A DNA stretch of 45,701 nt. It comes from Nitrospirota bacterium (GTDB taxonomy: Bacteria > Nitrospirota > Thermodesulfovibrionia > Thermodesulfovibrionales > JdFR-86). The DNA is taken from NCBI GenBank assembly GCA_016207905.1, contig JACQZC010000004.1:1-45701 (forward strand). The letters are read 5' to 3'. The notes beneath the pieces are model-generated. The model searched no databases. It had not been told where the DNA came from and saw only the letters and a list, made by a program, of their open reading frames with translations. The position numbers and the translations under genes were made by a program. Positions 1 through 9,323 of the stretch are shown one piece after another (the first letter of the stretch is position 1; each line of letters opens with the position of its first letter).

Positions 1-2
1 AG

Positions 3-95
3 GCTGATGCTACGGATGACAAAACAGCTTATTTGAACAAAATGAAAAAGATTGAACGCTCTAACGATAAAAATGAAGATATTTCAAGCACTTAG
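3..95 (+). CDS. possible 3' end of a gene entering from the left edge
   Basis: One plus-strand frame is open from the window edge to a TAG at 93-95 and encodes about 30 very hydrophilic residues (Lys, Glu, Asp and Asn rich), like the tail of a larger protein. The other plus frames and the minus frames carry early stops here. No domain can be recognised, so the product is unknown. The call rests only on an open frame of modest length. Confidence 0.35.
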   Translation, partial: ADATDDKTAYLNKMKKIERSNDKNEDISST

Positions 96-172
96 GGAAT
101 TCAAATTGAACCTATAAAAAAAGGAGATGGCAACGATTTTTTATGGTGACAGGAGAGGGCATCATAAAGGAA

Positions 173-188
173 TGTTCCACGTGGAACA
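173..188. other. parS centromere site (ParB-binding palindrome)
   Basis: TGTTCCACGTGGAACA is a perfect 16-bp palindrome. It equals the chromosomal parS sequence recognised by ParB, in the C/G variant of the TGTTTCACGTGAAACA consensus. ParB loads here and spreads, organising the origin region and recruiting SMC/ParA. The site lies 13 bp beyond the ntrX stop, in a non-coding gap. parS sites cluster near oriC, which suggests this part of the chromosome is in the origin-proximal domain. No parA or parB gene is seen in the window. Confidence 0.9.
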
Positions 189-201
189 ATTTATGGAACA
201 T

Positions 202-1554
202 TTATCCCGAAGGGTCGGGATTTATACCGAGGGTCTTAATCTTTCTATGGAGGTTACTTCTTTCTATGCCTAAGGCATCTGCTGTTTTTGAGACATTCCA
301 GTTGTTTTGAGCAAGCTGATTCAACAGAAAATCCTTTTCAAAGGCATCCTTTGCCTTCTTAAGGTTTTTATGCGTTAAATAATCTGTCCTGAGCGTTTCA
401 GGGAAAAGGATGTCTTTTCCCTCTATAACATCACCCGATGTCATTATCACGAGTCTCTCTATCGTGTTTTTAAGCTCCCTTACATTCCCATGCCAGTGTT
501 GTTCCATGAGGCTTTTTAATGCAGGCTCAGAGATTTTCTTAGGAGGTTTTCCGTATTCCTTAGCTATTGTTTCGAGGAAGTATTTCACAAGGAGAGATAT
601 ATCCTCTTTCCTTTCTCTTAATGGTGGTATGGATATGGGTATGACATTTAATCTAAAGTAGAGGTCTTCCCTGAATGTGCCTTTTTTGACCTCCTCTTTG
701 AGGTCTTTGTTCGTTGCGGCTATGACTCTCAGGTCTACCTTTATGTTCTTACTACCTCCGACCCTTTGAAATTCCTGTGTCTCCAATGCCCTGAGGACCT
801 TTGCCTGAGTCTCAGGGGACATATCTCCAATCTCATCTAAGAAAAGCGTGCCTCCATCTGATACCTCGAACTTTCCCTTCTTTTTCTCGAATGCACCAGT
901 GAATGAACCTTTTTCATGTCCAAAAAGCTCTGATTCGATAAGCTCATGAGGGATTGCCGCACAGTTTACCTCGACAAAAGGCATTTTAGCTCTCGGAGAA
1001 AGTTCATGAATCAGCCTTGCCGTAAGCTCCTTTCCAGTGCCTGACTCTCCGAATATAAGGACAGTGCTTTTGGTTTTTGAGACTATTTCTATCTGGCTTA
1101 AAAGTGCTTTTATAGCAGTGCTTTCTCCTACAAGCCGATGTTTTTCCATGAGAGACTCTCTGAGGGCTTTGTTTTCAGCCTCAAGCCTCTTTTTCTCGAG
1201 TGCCCTTTTAGCGGTAAGTGTAACCTTTTCCAGAGAAAGGGGCTTTTCTAAGAAATCATAGGCACCCATCTTTACTGCCTTAACTGCAAGCTCTATATTT
1301 CCATGTCCTGAAATCATAATCACAGGAAGCTCTCTATTTATGGAGCGAATCTCTGCAAGTGCCTCGATGCCATCCATTCCCGGAAGCCATATATCTAAAA
1401 AAACAATGTCGAGAGGTTGCTCCCTGATAGCAGGAATGGCAGATTCTGCTGACTCCGAAAGAAGCACCCTATAGCCTTCGTCCTTTAAGATATCAGAGAG
1501 GCTTTCTCTTATACCTGCCTCATCGTCTACTACTAATATGACAGGCTCAGACAT
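202..1554 (-). CDS. ntrX: NtrX-like sigma-54-dependent response regulator
   Basis: This is a transcription activator that hydrolyses ATP to open sigma-54 promoters when phosphorylated by its partner kinase. Domains: receiver (about residues 4-118, acidic pair Asp10/Asp11, phospho-acceptor Asp54, Lys104); AAA+ domain with Walker A GESGTGKE (169-176), sigma-54 contact loop GSFTGA (216-221, Ser in place of the usual Ala), Walker B LFLDEIG and arginine-finger region; C-terminal Fis-type helix-turn-helix (about 405-447). The 450-residue length is normal. Its ATG overlaps the 3' end of ntrY by 8 bp, so the two are translationally linked. The cognate signal is unknown; NtrYX pairs have been tied to nitrogen, redox and envelope control in other bacteria. 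A candidate sigma-54 promoter lies in the window at 9324-9339. Confidence 0.92.
   Translation of the reverse strand: MSEPVILVVDDEAGIRESLSDILKDEGYRVLLSESAESAIPAIREQPLDIVFLDIWLPGMDGIEALAEIRSINRELPVIMISGHGNIELAVKAVKMGAYDFLEKPLSLEKVTLTAKRALEKKRLEAENKALRESLMEKHRLVGESTAIKALLSQIEIVSKTKSTVLIFGESGTGKELTARLIHELSPRAKMPFVEVNCAAIPHELIESELFGHEKGSFTGAFEKKKGKFEVSDGGTLFLDEIGDMSPETQAKVLRALETQEFQRVGGSKNIKVDLRVIAATNKDLKEEVKKGTFREDLYFRLNVIPISIPPLRERKEDISLLVKYFLETIAKEYGKPPKKISEPALKSLMEQHWHGNVRELKNTIERLVIMTSGDVIEGKDILFPETLRTDYLTHKNLKKAKDAFEKDFLLNQLAQNNWNVSKTADALGIERSNLHRKIKTLGINPDPSG
205..220. repeat. short palindrome TCCCGA-N4-TCGGGA at the 3' end of ntrX
   Basis: TCCCGAAGGGTCGGGA forms a 6-bp hairpin that supplies the last codons of ntrX (residues PDPSG) just before its TAA. 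The same arms with different loops recur at 40061-40076 and 45508-45523. It may act as a weak terminator-like hairpin or be a member of a small dispersed palindrome family. Confidence 0.5.
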
Positions 1555-3577
1555 TTAGTACCTCCTTTATGGGAAGCTCAACTATAAAAACACTTCCATG
1601 TGGCTTATTGTCAGAGACCCTGATACTTCCTCCGTGCTCTGCTATAATCCTGTCTGCAATGGCAAGTCCAAGTCCTGTGCCGTGTTTTTTCGTAGAAAAA
1701 TAAGGAAGGAAAAGCCTTTCTTTATCCTCATCCTTTATGCCAGGGCCATCGTCTGCTACATCCAGATGTAGCCTGTTTTCGGCATAGTCGGTCTTTACCA
1801 TCACTCTGATATTTCCGCCTTCTTCCATTGCAGAGACTGCATTGTCAAAGAGATTCATAAAGACCCTCTTGAACTGCTCGACATCAACCTCTGCGATTGC
1901 ATCATTGCCCTCTATAGTTATGGAAAGGTTTTTATAAGCCCTGTAGAGACTTGCGACCTCTTCTATTACGGGCTTTATCCGAGAGGGATGCTTTTTTATC
2001 TCAGGCATCTTTCCAAATCTCGAGAACTCATCTACGAGCCTTTTTAATCCCTCCACCTCTTTTATTATAGTATTTGTCGAGCGCTCAAATATCTGGCTAA
2101 AGTCCTTATCTTTTTCCAGCCATTTCTTAAGCATCCTTTCTGTAGAGAGCCTTATTGGTGTAAGGGGGTTTTTTATCTCATGTGCGATTCTTCTTGCCAC
2201 CTCCTGCCATGCAAGCACCCTTTGTGCCTTAATAAGGTTTGTAAGGTCGTCAAAGACAACTAAGACTCCGAGGTGTCCTTCTCCTGAGTCCCTGAGCCCT
2301 GTGAGTGAGACCCTTAGTATGATATTTCTTGAGCCAATCGATAGAGTCACCTCTTTTTCAACTGCCTTTAGCGTAAAAAGGTTTATGTCCTTTATGAATG
2401 CCTTGAGCTCCTCCGAGTCAATCCCCTCAAGAATACTGCTATAGTCTTTTCCAATGACATCGTCCTTTGAGAGCCCTAATATATTCAGGGCAGAGAGGTT
2501 TATTGTTGCCACCCTTCCTTTTGCATCTAAGAATATGACTCCGCTTTGGATATTACCTAAGATATTTTCGAGATAAAGCCTTCTTCTGTCTGACTCCGTG
2601 AGGGCTCCTTGGAGGGACTCCTTGCCCTCGCTTATCTCTTCCACCATGCGGTTAAAAGAGGTAATCAAAAGCCCGATTTCGTCTTTGCTTTTAGTTTCTT
2701 TGACCCTCACCGAAAGGTCGCCTCCGGCCACCTTCTCTGTTGCCTCTGCAAGGTATGTAACAGGCTCTGTAATCCTGCCTGCTATTCTGAGGGAAGCCCA
2801 GATTGACAAAAATATAATCATAAGGCTTGAAAAGCCCAATATTAAAAGAAAATTCAGCTTAATAGGCATGCTCCATGACTCAATCTGTATATAGTCCTCA
2901 TATGTCTCCTTAATCCTTTGCACATTCTCCGATATATCAGATGGGATAAAGGACTCTACGACAATGACTCCTTCTTGTTTTGAAGGCACTACTGCCCTTA
3001 CCATGTCTTTGCCCTTAAAAGAGATGACCTCTACAGAGGAAGAGCCTGAAAATGCAGTTCTTACAGGGTCTGTGGCATCACTTGGCATTTCCCTAAGCCG
3101 TATGACCTTATATGACGGTGGAAGGCTTATTCCTTGTCTTGCCATCTCAGCATACTCAAGTGCTCTTTTCCTTTCAAACTCATAAAGGGCTTTTGCAATC
3201 TCGAAGCTTTCTTCAACAGGCTTTCTCATGGAGGGGCTAAAGAGTCTCTCTATGTAATTAGTGCCAAGACCACTTGCAGTTAAAAACAAAAGCACCGAAG
3301 GAATGGCGGTAAGGACAACGAAAAACAAGACTACCTTTGTCTTAAACCTGTAGCCTGGCACCTTGCGTTTTCTTTCCATATAAAGGTCTCTCAGGCTTCT
3401 CAGAACAAAAAACATGAGGACCAGAAGCCCTGCTATGTTAATGTTTAAAAGCAGGAAGAAAATGAGCTTTTTAGAAAGAGATGCCTCTATACTGACAAAA
3501 AACAGCTCTACAAGAGATGCAATTGCCACAAAACCAATGATACCGAGAACTATCAAAATGGGTTTCTTCACCTTCAT
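1547..3577 (-). CDS. ntrY: NtrY-like membrane sensor histidine kinase
   Basis: This 676-residue sensor kinase most likely phosphorylates the adjacent NtrX. The N-terminus has three closely spaced hydrophobic helices (about 6-30, 34-62, 82-105). A periplasmic region follows, then a fourth membrane helix near 240-265, a HAMP linker (about 265-318), a PAS domain (about 330-440), the HisKA dimerisation domain with phospho-His in RRIAHEIKNPLTPIR (around residue 465) and a HATPase_c domain with the N box (NLFDNAV), DDGPGIK and GTGLGLA. The ATGA overlap with the upstream DUF4390 gene and the 8-bp overlap with ntrX make a three-gene operon. Length and domain order match NtrY rather than the cytosolic NtrB. 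Confidence 0.92.
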   Translation of the reverse strand: MKVKKPILIVLGIIGFVAIASLVELFFVSIEASLSKKLIFFLLLNINIAGLLVLMFFVLRSLRDLYMERKRKVPGYRFKTKVVLFFVVLTAIPSVLLFLTASGLGTNYIERLFSPSMRKPVEESFEIAKALYEFERKRALEYAEMARQGISLPPSYKVIRLREMPSDATDPVRTAFSGSSSVEVISFKGKDMVRAVVPSKQEGVIVVESFIPSDISENVQRIKETYEDYIQIESWSMPIKLNFLLILGFSSLMIIFLSIWASLRIAGRITEPVTYLAEATEKVAGGDLSVRVKETKSKDEIGLLITSFNRMVEEISEGKESLQGALTESDRRRLYLENILGNIQSGVIFLDAKGRVATINLSALNILGLSKDDVIGKDYSSILEGIDSEELKAFIKDINLFTLKAVEKEVTLSIGSRNIILRVSLTGLRDSGEGHLGVLVVFDDLTNLIKAQRVLAWQEVARRIAHEIKNPLTPIRLSTERMLKKWLEKDKDFSQIFERSTNTIIKEVEGLKRLVDEFSRFGKMPEIKKHPSRIKPVIEEVASLYRAYKNLSITIEGNDAIAEVDVEQFKRVFMNLFDNAVSAMEEGGNIRVMVKTDYAENRLHLDVADDGPGIKDEDKERLFLPYFSTKKHGTGLGLAIADRIIAEHGGSIRVSDNKPHGSVFIVELPIKEVLNV

Positions 3578-4140
3578 TTTTTGTTGCCTTTGCCAATTGA
3601 AAACACCTGTGAGTCTCTAAATATGCTGAATTCCACCTGCTTTACGAAAAACAAAAGATACCCGATTACAGGCGGAAGTCTTCTCAGCCGTGACTCCACC
3701 GAGACTCTAACAAAGTAATCATCCGGCTCAAGCTCGGCTACATTTGTAAGTTTCAGCTCGCTGATGCTTGAAGCCCATGCAGAAAGAGGCTCACAGCTTT
3801 GGAATCTCTTTTCTATGAGGGTTGTTCCGTCAAAGGTGGTTAAAATGTATTCCTTTTTTATTGGGTCGCATTTAAGTGTCCTTGTAATGACCTTTCCTAA
3901 GACAAACTCATCGGGCCATGCCCTCCAGACCCTAAAAAGGTCTACATGGAATATAAATTCCTTGTCAATTCCGTTTTTAATGGCACTTAGCTCTTTTTCG
4001 CCAAGGTTAAGTGTAGCAGAGACAATGATAGTTTTTTCGCTGACCAACACCTTTGGCTCTGAAATATCGATAGCCTCAGAAAGGGATGGAACTATCAAGG
4101 CACATATTGCAAAATATAAGATAAATCTTGCAGGCAACAA
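3574..4140 (-). CDS. DUF4390 exported protein, first gene of the ntrYX operon
   Basis: The 188-residue protein has a cleavable-looking signal peptide (hydrophobic about residues 5-20, then SEA) and a beta-rich region (ISEPKVLVSEKTIIVSATL...) resembling DUF4390. DUF4390 proteins are often encoded just upstream of NtrY-type kinases, so a periplasmic accessory or sensing role is plausible but unproven. The start is a TTG: an in-frame TAA lies two codons upstream, and only a start this early leaves the signal peptide intact. An AAGGAG lies 15 nt before the TTG, which is far for a ribosome-binding site, so initiation may be weak. The stop overlaps the ntrY ATG (ATGA). Confidence 0.75.
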   Translation of the reverse strand: MLPARFILYFAICALIVPSLSEAIDISEPKVLVSEKTIIVSATLNLGEKELSAIKNGIDKEFIFHVDLFRVWRAWPDEFVLGKVITRTLKCDPIKKEYILTTFDGTTLIEKRFQSCEPLSAWASSISELKLTNVAELEPDDYFVRVSVESRLRRLPPVIGYLLFFVKQVEFSIFRDSQVFSIGKGNKK

Positions 4141-4175
4141 TTTTTAGCTTGACATCTCCTTAGAAATTTATTTTC

Positions 4176-4184
4176 ATTATAGCA
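4176..4184 (-). promoter_or_regulatory. extended -10 promoter of the DUF4390-ntrY-ntrX operon
   Basis: On the minus strand TGC-TATAAT is a consensus extended -10. Transcription would start near 4169, giving a leader of about 29 nt before the TTG start. A TTGACA at 4149-4154 on the plus strand may be the -35 of the divergent kinase gene, so the two promoters would overlap. Confidence 0.6.
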
Positions 4185-4224
4185 TAGGAGGGGCAGGCAG
4201 AGCCTACCCTCAAAGGAGGAGAAA

Positions 4225-4707
4225 ATGGAGATTAAGGCAGTAAGGCTGGATGTACCGGAGGGGACTAATCTTATTTTAGGGCAGACACATTTTATAAAGT
4301 CCATAGAGGACCTCTACGAAGCAGTTGCGACAACTGTGCCGCAGGTAGGCTTTGGGGTTGCCTTTACAGAGGCATCGGGTCCCTGCCTTATAAGGACAGA
4401 GGGAAATGACAAAGCCCTCATAGAGGCATGTGTAAGAAACCTCAGGGACATATCAGGAGGACATGTATTTTGTATCATCCTTAAGGATGCATTTCCCATA
4501 AATGTCCTTAATGCCATAAAGAACTGTCCTGAGGTATGCAGGGTCTTTTGTGCAACTGCAAACCCTATTGAGGTCATTGTAGGACAGACATCTCAAGGCA
4601 GGGGAGTCTTAGGCGTTGTGGATGGCTTCTCCCCAAAAGGAGTTGAGACACCAGAGGATAAGGCACATAGGAAGGAGTTTCTAAGAAAGATTGGGTATAA
4701 GCTTTAG
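4225..4707 (+). CDS. adenosine-specific kinase (PF04008 family, formerly DUF355)
   Basis: This 160-residue protein matches the small adenosine-specific kinase family through its whole length (GTNLILGQTHFIKS..., FGVAFTEASGPCL, NPIEVIVGQTSQGRG, GVVDGFSPKGVE). The name comes from structural and biochemical work on archaeal and thermophile members; its physiological role is poorly known. A strong ribosome-binding site (AAAGGAGG) lies about 7 nt before the ATG. It is a single gene, divergent from the ntrYX operon and convergent with the NHL lipoprotein, 27 bp away. No terminator hairpin is obvious between them. Confidence 0.85.
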   Translation: MEIKAVRLDVPEGTNLILGQTHFIKSIEDLYEAVATTVPQVGFGVAFTEASGPCLIRTEGNDKALIEACVRNLRDISGGHVFCIILKDAFPINVLNAIKNCPEVCRVFCATANPIEVIVGQTSQGRGVLGVVDGFSPKGVETPEDKAHRKEFLRKIGYKL

Positions 4708-4734
4708 ATAGCAGGAGGACGGTGCAGGCAGTAT

Positions 4735-5769
4735 TTATTTCTGGATGCCTGCTTCTGCTTTATATCTTTCTGACATGTACTGAAATATCTGCACCCTCCT
4801 ATTAAGCTGGTCTGCAACATAAATCTTATCATTGTCATCTACATATATCCCTTGCGGGACATCGAACATGCCTGGTCCTGGCCCAGTAATGCCAACGAAT
4901 AAATAATTCTTTCCTTGGTTGTCGAATATCTGGAAGTTTCCAAATGCCGCATCAGTCACAAATATATAGCCATCTGGGCTAACCGCAATGCCCTTTGGCC
5001 TTGCAAACATTCCCGGTGCATTTCCATGCTCGCCTATTACTTTTGGCGGTTGGTCTCCCATTGGGTCAAGAATCTGAATCCTGAAGTTCATGGTATCAAC
5101 CACATAAAGCAGTCCTTGGGCATCTGTTACCATCTGTGAAGGGTAATAGACCTGACCTGCAGCAACACCTGATTCTGCAACTCTCTTTATGAACTGACCA
5201 TTTAGGGAATAGGCGGATATCTCATGTTTTTTAGAATCAGCGATATAAAGTATCTGTCTGTCTGAATCGAATGCCACACCAACAGGGTTTCTAAATTCAC
5301 CTTTCTGGCCAATCGCATATTCGAAGGACCTTCTGATACGGTCAAATACAAAGACCTGACCGGACGCTCCATCGGCAACTGCGATAAGGTTATTTGTGTT
5401 ATCCACTGCTACGCCAAGTGGAGAACGCCAGCTATATGGGTTACCGAGGGTGGTGAAGGTTTTCTTATCGGGATTCATTATAACCACCTGATTCCTGCGT
5501 GTGTCTGTCACATAGATGTTGCCGTCTTTGTCAACTGTAATGGCATGTGGCTTTTCAAATCTGAATGTCGGGTCAGAGCCAAATATCTTCTCTACAGTGC
5601 TTAACTCCCTTACATCCACATCTGTTATGAGGAATTTAATAAGTTTTATTTTCGGCTCATCAGGCGGTTTTGGCCATACATATCCGGAAAGGTCTATAGG
5701 TGGTGGGGCAGATGCGCAGGAGGCAAGGAAAACCACTGCTGATAGCAAAAGCAATAGCTTTAGTTTCAT
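4735..5769 (-). CDS. NHL-repeat lipoprotein (predicted six-bladed beta-propeller)
   Basis: The protein starts with a lipoprotein signal peptide (MKLK, about 14 hydrophobic residues, lipobox LASC), so it is likely lipid-anchored. The mature part holds about six NHL repeats recognisable as G-I-A-V/D-..-G-.-I-Y-V-.-D-....-R-.Q-I-F (for example HAITVDKDGNIYVTD, KGIAVSPDGYIFVTD, QGIYVDDNDKIYVAD), a propeller fold that usually binds proteins or ligands. The substrate is unknown. An ATG five codons upstream (5784) is in frame, but it falls in the spacer of a good promoter whose -10 ends 6 nt before the ATG at 5767-5769. I therefore prefer the later start, read from a leaderless mRNA. There is no Shine-Dalgarno sequence at either start. 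Confidence 0.85.
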   Translation of the reverse strand: MKLKLLLLLSAVVFLASCASAPPPIDLSGYVWPKPPDEPKIKLIKFLITDVDVRELSTVEKIFGSDPTFRFEKPHAITVDKDGNIYVTDTRRNQVVIMNPDKKTFTTLGNPYSWRSPLGVAVDNTNNLIAVADGASGQVFVFDRIRRSFEYAIGQKGEFRNPVGVAFDSDRQILYIADSKKHEISAYSLNGQFIKRVAESGVAAGQVYYPSQMVTDAQGLLYVVDTMNFRIQILDPMGDQPPKVIGEHGNAPGMFARPKGIAVSPDGYIFVTDAAFGNFQIFDNQGKNYLFVGITGPGPGMFDVPQGIYVDDNDKIYVADQLNRRVQIFQYMSERYKAEAGIQK

Positions 5770-5775
5770 AAATAA

Positions 5776-5804
5776 ATATAACATAAAGAAAAAGCTATGT
5801 TCAA
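5776..5804 (-). promoter_or_regulatory. promoter of the NHL lipoprotein gene, predicted leaderless
   Basis: Minus strand: TTGAAC (5799-5804), 17-bp spacer, TTATAT (5776-5781), then 6 nt to the ATG. Transcription would begin at or next to the start codon. Confidence 0.55.
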
Positions 5805-5820
5805 GTGGCTGATTGCCTTC

Positions 5821-7065
5821 TTAGGCAGTCTGCTTTTCGTATATCAGGACAGGCTTTGCCTTCTTGTCTATGACATCGTCATTAACGAGGCATTCTTTTA
5901 TGCCTTTCTGTGAGGGGATGTCGTACATCACATCGAGCATTATCTCCTCGAGGATTGCCCTTAGCCCGCGTGCACCTGCTTTTCTCTGAACAGCCTTTCG
6001 GGCTATTGCCGAAAGTGCGGACTCTGTAAAGACTAATCTTACGCTATCAAAGGAAAGAAGCTTCTGGTACTGCTTAATAAGGGAGTTTTTTGGCTCTATA
6101 AGAATCTTCACTAATGCAGTCTCATCGAGCTCATCCAATGTTGCGACAATCGGCATCCTTCCAACAAACTCAGGTATCAGACCATATTTAATGAGGTCCT
6201 CTGGCTCGACGAGGTTCAGGATATTGCCGATGTTTTTTCTTTCCTCGGGCAGGGCATGAGAGCCAAAGCCAACGACCTTTTTACCTATTCTTTTGGCAAT
6301 TATATCCTCTAAGCCAACGAATGCACCTCCACAGATAAAAAGTATGTTTGATGTGTTGACCTGTATGTATTCCTGCTGTGGGTGTTTTCTTCCGCCCTGA
6401 GGAGGAATGTTTGCAGTTGTGCCTTCGATTATCTTAAGGAGTGCCTGCTGAACTCCCTCGCCCGAGACATCCCTTGTGATTGAGGGGTTGTCGGACTTCC
6501 TGCTTATCTTATCCACCTCATCTATGTATACAATGCCCCTTTGTGCCCGCTCTACATCGTATCCTGCGGATTGAAGGAGCTTTAGTATTATGTTTTCTAC
6601 ATCCTCGCCAACATAGCCTGCTTCTGTCAGGGTGGTTGCATCTGCTATGGTGAAAGGCACATCGAGGAGTCTTGCCAGTGTTTGGGCAAGAAGGGTCTTG
6701 CCTGTTCCTGTTGGGCCTATGAGAAGGATATTGCTTTTCTGAAGCTCGACATCCGATTCAGCAGGGCTGTAGATTCTTTTGTAGTGGTTGTATACGGCAA
6801 CCGAAAGTATTTTTTTAGCCCTCCCCTGACTTATGACATAATCCTCGAGGGAGCGATTTATCTCCTTTGGAGTCGGAAGCTTTGGAAATGCTGGATGCTT
6901 TGAAGTCTCAGAAGAAATCTCATTGGCTATAATCTCGTTACAGAGCCCAATGCACTCGTCGCATATATAGACGGTTGGCCCTGCAATGAGCTTTTTAACC
7001 TCATCCTGACCCCTTCCGCAGAAAGAGCATTTAAAAGAAGAGCCTTCCTCTTTCTTTGTCGTCAT
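5821..7065 (-). CDS. clpX: ATP-dependent Clp protease ATP-binding subunit ClpX
   Basis: ClpX is the hexameric AAA+ unfoldase that feeds substrates into ClpP. Visible features: N-terminal C4 zinc-binding domain (Cys13, Cys16, Cys35, Cys38), Walker A GPTGTGKT (near 116-123), Walker [11 protein letters not shown], pore loop GYVGEDV, the RKHPQQE (RKH-type) loop, sensor and arginine-finger region ([10 protein letters not shown]) and the C-terminal small AAA domain. Length 414 is typical. Its ATG overlaps the clpP stop by 4 bp; it is the last gene of tig-clpP-clpX. Confidence 0.97.
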   Translation of the reverse strand: MTTKKEEGSSFKCSFCGRGQDEVKKLIAGPTVYICDECIGLCNEIIANEISSETSKHPAFPKLPTPKEINRSLEDYVISQGRAKKILSVAVYNHYKRIYSPAESDVELQKSNILLIGPTGTGKTLLAQTLARLLDVPFTIADATTLTEAGYVGEDVENIILKLLQSAGYDVERAQRGIVYIDEVDKISRKSDNPSITRDVSGEGVQQALLKIIEGTTANIPPQGGRKHPQQEYIQVNTSNILFICGGAFVGLEDIIAKRIGKKVVGFGSHALPEERKNIGNILNLVEPEDLIKYGLIPEFVGRMPIVATLDELDETALVKILIEPKNSLIKQYQKLLSFDSVRLVFTESALSAIARKAVQRKAGARGLRAILEEIMLDVMYDIPSQKGIKECLVNDDVIDKKAKPVLIYEKQTA

Positions 7066-7664
7066 GCCACTCCTGTTTTGGCTTTTATGCTGTGTATAAC
7101 CACATCCACAATCCCGTAAGCCTTTGCCTCCTCGCCTGACATAAAGAAATCCCTGTCTGTGTCTGCCTGTATCTTTTCAAAAGGCTGTCCTGTGTGAAGT
7201 GCCAAGATTCTGTTTAGGGTGTCTTTTATTTTTAGAATTTCCCTTGCATGAATTTCTATATCAGTCGCAGGTCCATGAAACCCACCCATTGGCTGATGAA
7301 TCATGATTCTCGAATGAGGCAGGGCATATCTTTTTCCCTTTGTGCCTGCTGAAAGTAAAAGTGCTCCCATGCTTGCAGCCTGTCCTATGCAGTAAGTGGC
7401 TATGTCTGGCTTTACATACTGCATGGTGTCATATATCGCAAGCCCTGCTGATACAATCCCGCCTGGGCAATTCACATAAAGGTGGATGTCTTTTGAGGGC
7501 TCTTCTGTCTGAAGAAAAAGAAGCTGTGCTATTACGGTGTTTGCGACATGGTCGTCTATTGGAAAGCCCACAAAGATTATTCTGTCCTTAAGAAGCCTCG
7601 AATATATGTCATATGCCCGCTCTGTCCTTCCTGTCTGCTCTATTACAATCGGTATAATGCTCAT
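7062..7664 (-). CDS. clpP: ATP-dependent Clp protease proteolytic subunit ClpP
   Basis: ClpP is the serine peptidase forming the 14-mer proteolytic chamber. The catalytic Ser98 lies in GQAASMGA, His123 in SRIMIHQP, and the Asp in TDRDFFMS near residue 172. The N-terminal loop and the FVGFPIDD...LLFLQ core are intact, and length 200 is normal. It overlaps tig and clpX by 4 bp each, as expected for a translationally coupled tig-clpP-clpX operon. Confidence 0.97.
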   Translation of the reverse strand: MSIIPIVIEQTGRTERAYDIYSRLLKDRIIFVGFPIDDHVANTVIAQLLFLQTEEPSKDIHLYVNCPGGIVSAGLAIYDTMQYVKPDIATYCIGQAASMGALLLSAGTKGKRYALPHSRIMIHQPMGGFHGPATDIEIHAREILKIKDTLNRILALHTGQPFEKIQADTDRDFFMSGEEAKAYGIVDVVIHSIKAKTGVA

Positions 7665-8896
7665 TCGGTCTCCTTACCTATTATAGCCTTTTCAAGTAGT
7701 AAATTTAAAACCTTTTCCTCGAACATAGAGTGTCTGAGTCCTTCCAGAGAGCCATCTCTCGTTACAAAATACTTTATTACATTCTCAGGGCTCAGCCTGA
7801 GCCTCATAGAAAGTGCCTTCAGCTCTTTTTTAATCTCATCCTCAGAAACGGTTATAGCCTCTTTATCCCCAATCATATCTATAATGAGCAATGCCTTTAT
7901 GTTCCTTTGTGCCACAGAAGTCAACTCATCATCCGATACCTCATCCACAAGATTCCCCTTTAGTCTTGCCCTTTCCTTAAGATGCATAAGCTCTGTATGA
8001 AGAAGGGATTCAGGCACCTCGAATTCGTTTTCCTCTATTACCTTTTTTAAGACCTCTGCCTTGAGTATCTTTGCGACTGCATCTTTCTTTGACCTCATCA
8101 GCTCCTCAAAGATGTGCGACTTAAGGGCATCGAGGCTGTCAAAACCAATATCCTTTGCAAGCTCATCGTCAATAGAAGGCAGTGTCGGCTTTTTCACTTC
8201 CTTTATGAACACATTTAGAGCGAGACTCTTGCCTTTGAGTTCATCTATATGAAACACCTCGGGGAAACTCGCATTTAAGCTAAACTCATCGCCCTTTCTT
8301 TTATCTCTAAGCCCCTCGGAGAATTCAGAAGGGAAAAACTCTGTTCCTACCTTAAACATATGGTCATCTAAGGAGAAGGTTTCTGTCTTTATGTCAAAGA
8401 CTGTAATATCTCCTGGCATTATCCCAGCGTCTGAGGGCTCATACACAGCCTTTTCCTCCTGAAGCCTTTTGAGTGTTGCCTCGATGTCCTCATTGCTAAC
8501 ATCTACAGAGATGTCTTTGACATTTATGCCTTCGTATCTAAGCGTCTCTAATCTTGGTCTGACCTCAACTGTCAGGGTTATGGAGAGGGGAGTTTTTCTT
8601 TTGAACTCTCCTCCTTCCTCTATAACCGGGTTTGTGACAGGTGTTATATTTGCCTCTTTGAGAGCTGTGCTATAGGAGTCGGAGATTATCTTTTCGAGGG
8701 CATCTGCCTCTGCCTTTTTACCAAATCTCTTCTCGAGAAGCGAGATGGGTGCCTTGCCCTGTCTGAAGCCGGGTATCTTTACTTCCTGCCTGAGCCTCTG
8801 AAGTGTGCTTCCGATTTCCTTCTCTATGGTCTCAGCAGGAATCTCGATCTTAAGTCTTTTTTTTGTTTTGCTTATATCCTCGACTGTCTTGAGCAT
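7661..8896 (-). CDS. tig: trigger factor (ribosome-associated chaperone)
   Basis: Trigger factor binds the ribosome exit tunnel and shields nascent chains. Seen: an N-terminal ribosome-binding domain with the GFRQGKAP signature (near residue 44), a central FKBP-type PPIase-like domain (about 150-240, [11 protein letters not shown]...), and a C-terminal helical chaperone domain. Length 411 is slightly short of the E. coli protein. An AAAAGG abuts the ATG, too close for a normal ribosome-binding site. A good promoter ends 7 nt before the ATG, so the mRNA is probably leaderless. It is the first gene of tig-clpP-clpX. Confidence 0.95.
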   Translation of the reverse strand: MLKTVEDISKTKKRLKIEIPAETIEKEIGSTLQRLRQEVKIPGFRQGKAPISLLEKRFGKKAEADALEKIISDSYSTALKEANITPVTNPVIEEGGEFKRKTPLSITLTVEVRPRLETLRYEGINVKDISVDVSNEDIEATLKRLQEEKAVYEPSDAGIMPGDITVFDIKTETFSLDDHMFKVGTEFFPSEFSEGLRDKRKGDEFSLNASFPEVFHIDELKGKSLALNVFIKEVKKPTLPSIDDELAKDIGFDSLDALKSHIFEELMRSKKDAVAKILKAEVLKKVIEENEFEVPESLLHTELMHLKERARLKGNLVDEVSDDELTSVAQRNIKALLIIDMIGDKEAITVSEDEIKKELKALSMRLRLSPENVIKYFVTRDGSLEGLRHSMFEEKVLNLLLEKAIIGKETE

Positions 8897-8903
8897 CCTT
8901 TTA

Positions 8904-8932
8904 ATTTAAGCAATAGAAAAAGGATTTGTCAA
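8904..8932 (-). promoter_or_regulatory. tig-clpP-clpX promoter, predicted leaderless
   Basis: Minus strand: consensus TTGACA (8927-8932), exactly 17 bp, TTAAAT (8904-8909), then 7 nt to the tig ATG at 8894-8896. This geometry places the transcription start on the initiation codon. Confidence 0.7.
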
Positions 8933-8958
8933 TTTTCCCAAGCAGTCTGTCTTTTCGT

Positions 8959-9279
8959 TTACTCTGATTTCACATCAACGGTGGCTTCTTTTGCCCTTCG
9001 AGATGTAAGTGCTTCGGTGAGGTAGCCAACCACTGTTCCAAACACCGAACCAACAACAACACTTACTGCTCCAACGCAGAATATCCCGAGCACTACGCCT
9101 ACCACTAAAAGCACCCTTACTGCTATATTGGGCTCAACAGGGCCTCCAAAAAGATGTGTCAGGGCTGTCAGCACTCCATAGCTTCCGAAATAAAATCCCG
9201 GAACAATCCCAAATACGAGAAATACGATTATTCCGACCACTGCTCCAATGTTTCTTCCTATCCTTGCACCAGTTGTCAT
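8959..9279 (-). CDS. small glycine-rich membrane protein, unknown function
   Basis: The 106-residue product has two or three hydrophobic segments (about 9-32, 54-75 and 77-92) rich in Gly and Val (GAVVGIIVFLVFGIVPGFYFG; VVVGSVFGTVVGYL) and a charged C-terminal tail. I do not recognise a named family. A start six codons upstream (9297) is in frame, but AAGGAGG lies 8 nt before the ATG at 9277-9279, which fixes that start. A sigma-54-type promoter sequence lies about 45 bp upstream, so the gene may be under an enhancer-binding activator such as NtrX. Confidence 0.7.
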   Translation of the reverse strand: MTTGARIGRNIGAVVGIIVFLVFGIVPGFYFGSYGVLTALTHLFGGPVEPNIAVRVLLVVGVVLGIFCVGAVSVVVGSVFGTVVGYLTEALTSRRAKEATVDVKSE

Positions 9280-9323
9280 CTCCAAGTCCTCCTTCATTGG
9301 TATTGATTTCTACCCTTAGAAAA

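Noticed and set aside
127-270. Open frame on the plus strand running through the parS site (contains MFHVEQ) into ntrX
   Set aside because: It is antisense to the end of ntrX, its ribosome-binding site abuts the ATG, and MFHVEQ is simply the translation of the parS palindrome.
4187-4210. Riboswitch or attenuator upstream of the adenosine-specific kinase
   Set aside because: Only a weak imperfect GGG/CCC hairpin is present in the short leader; there is no conserved riboswitch architecture.
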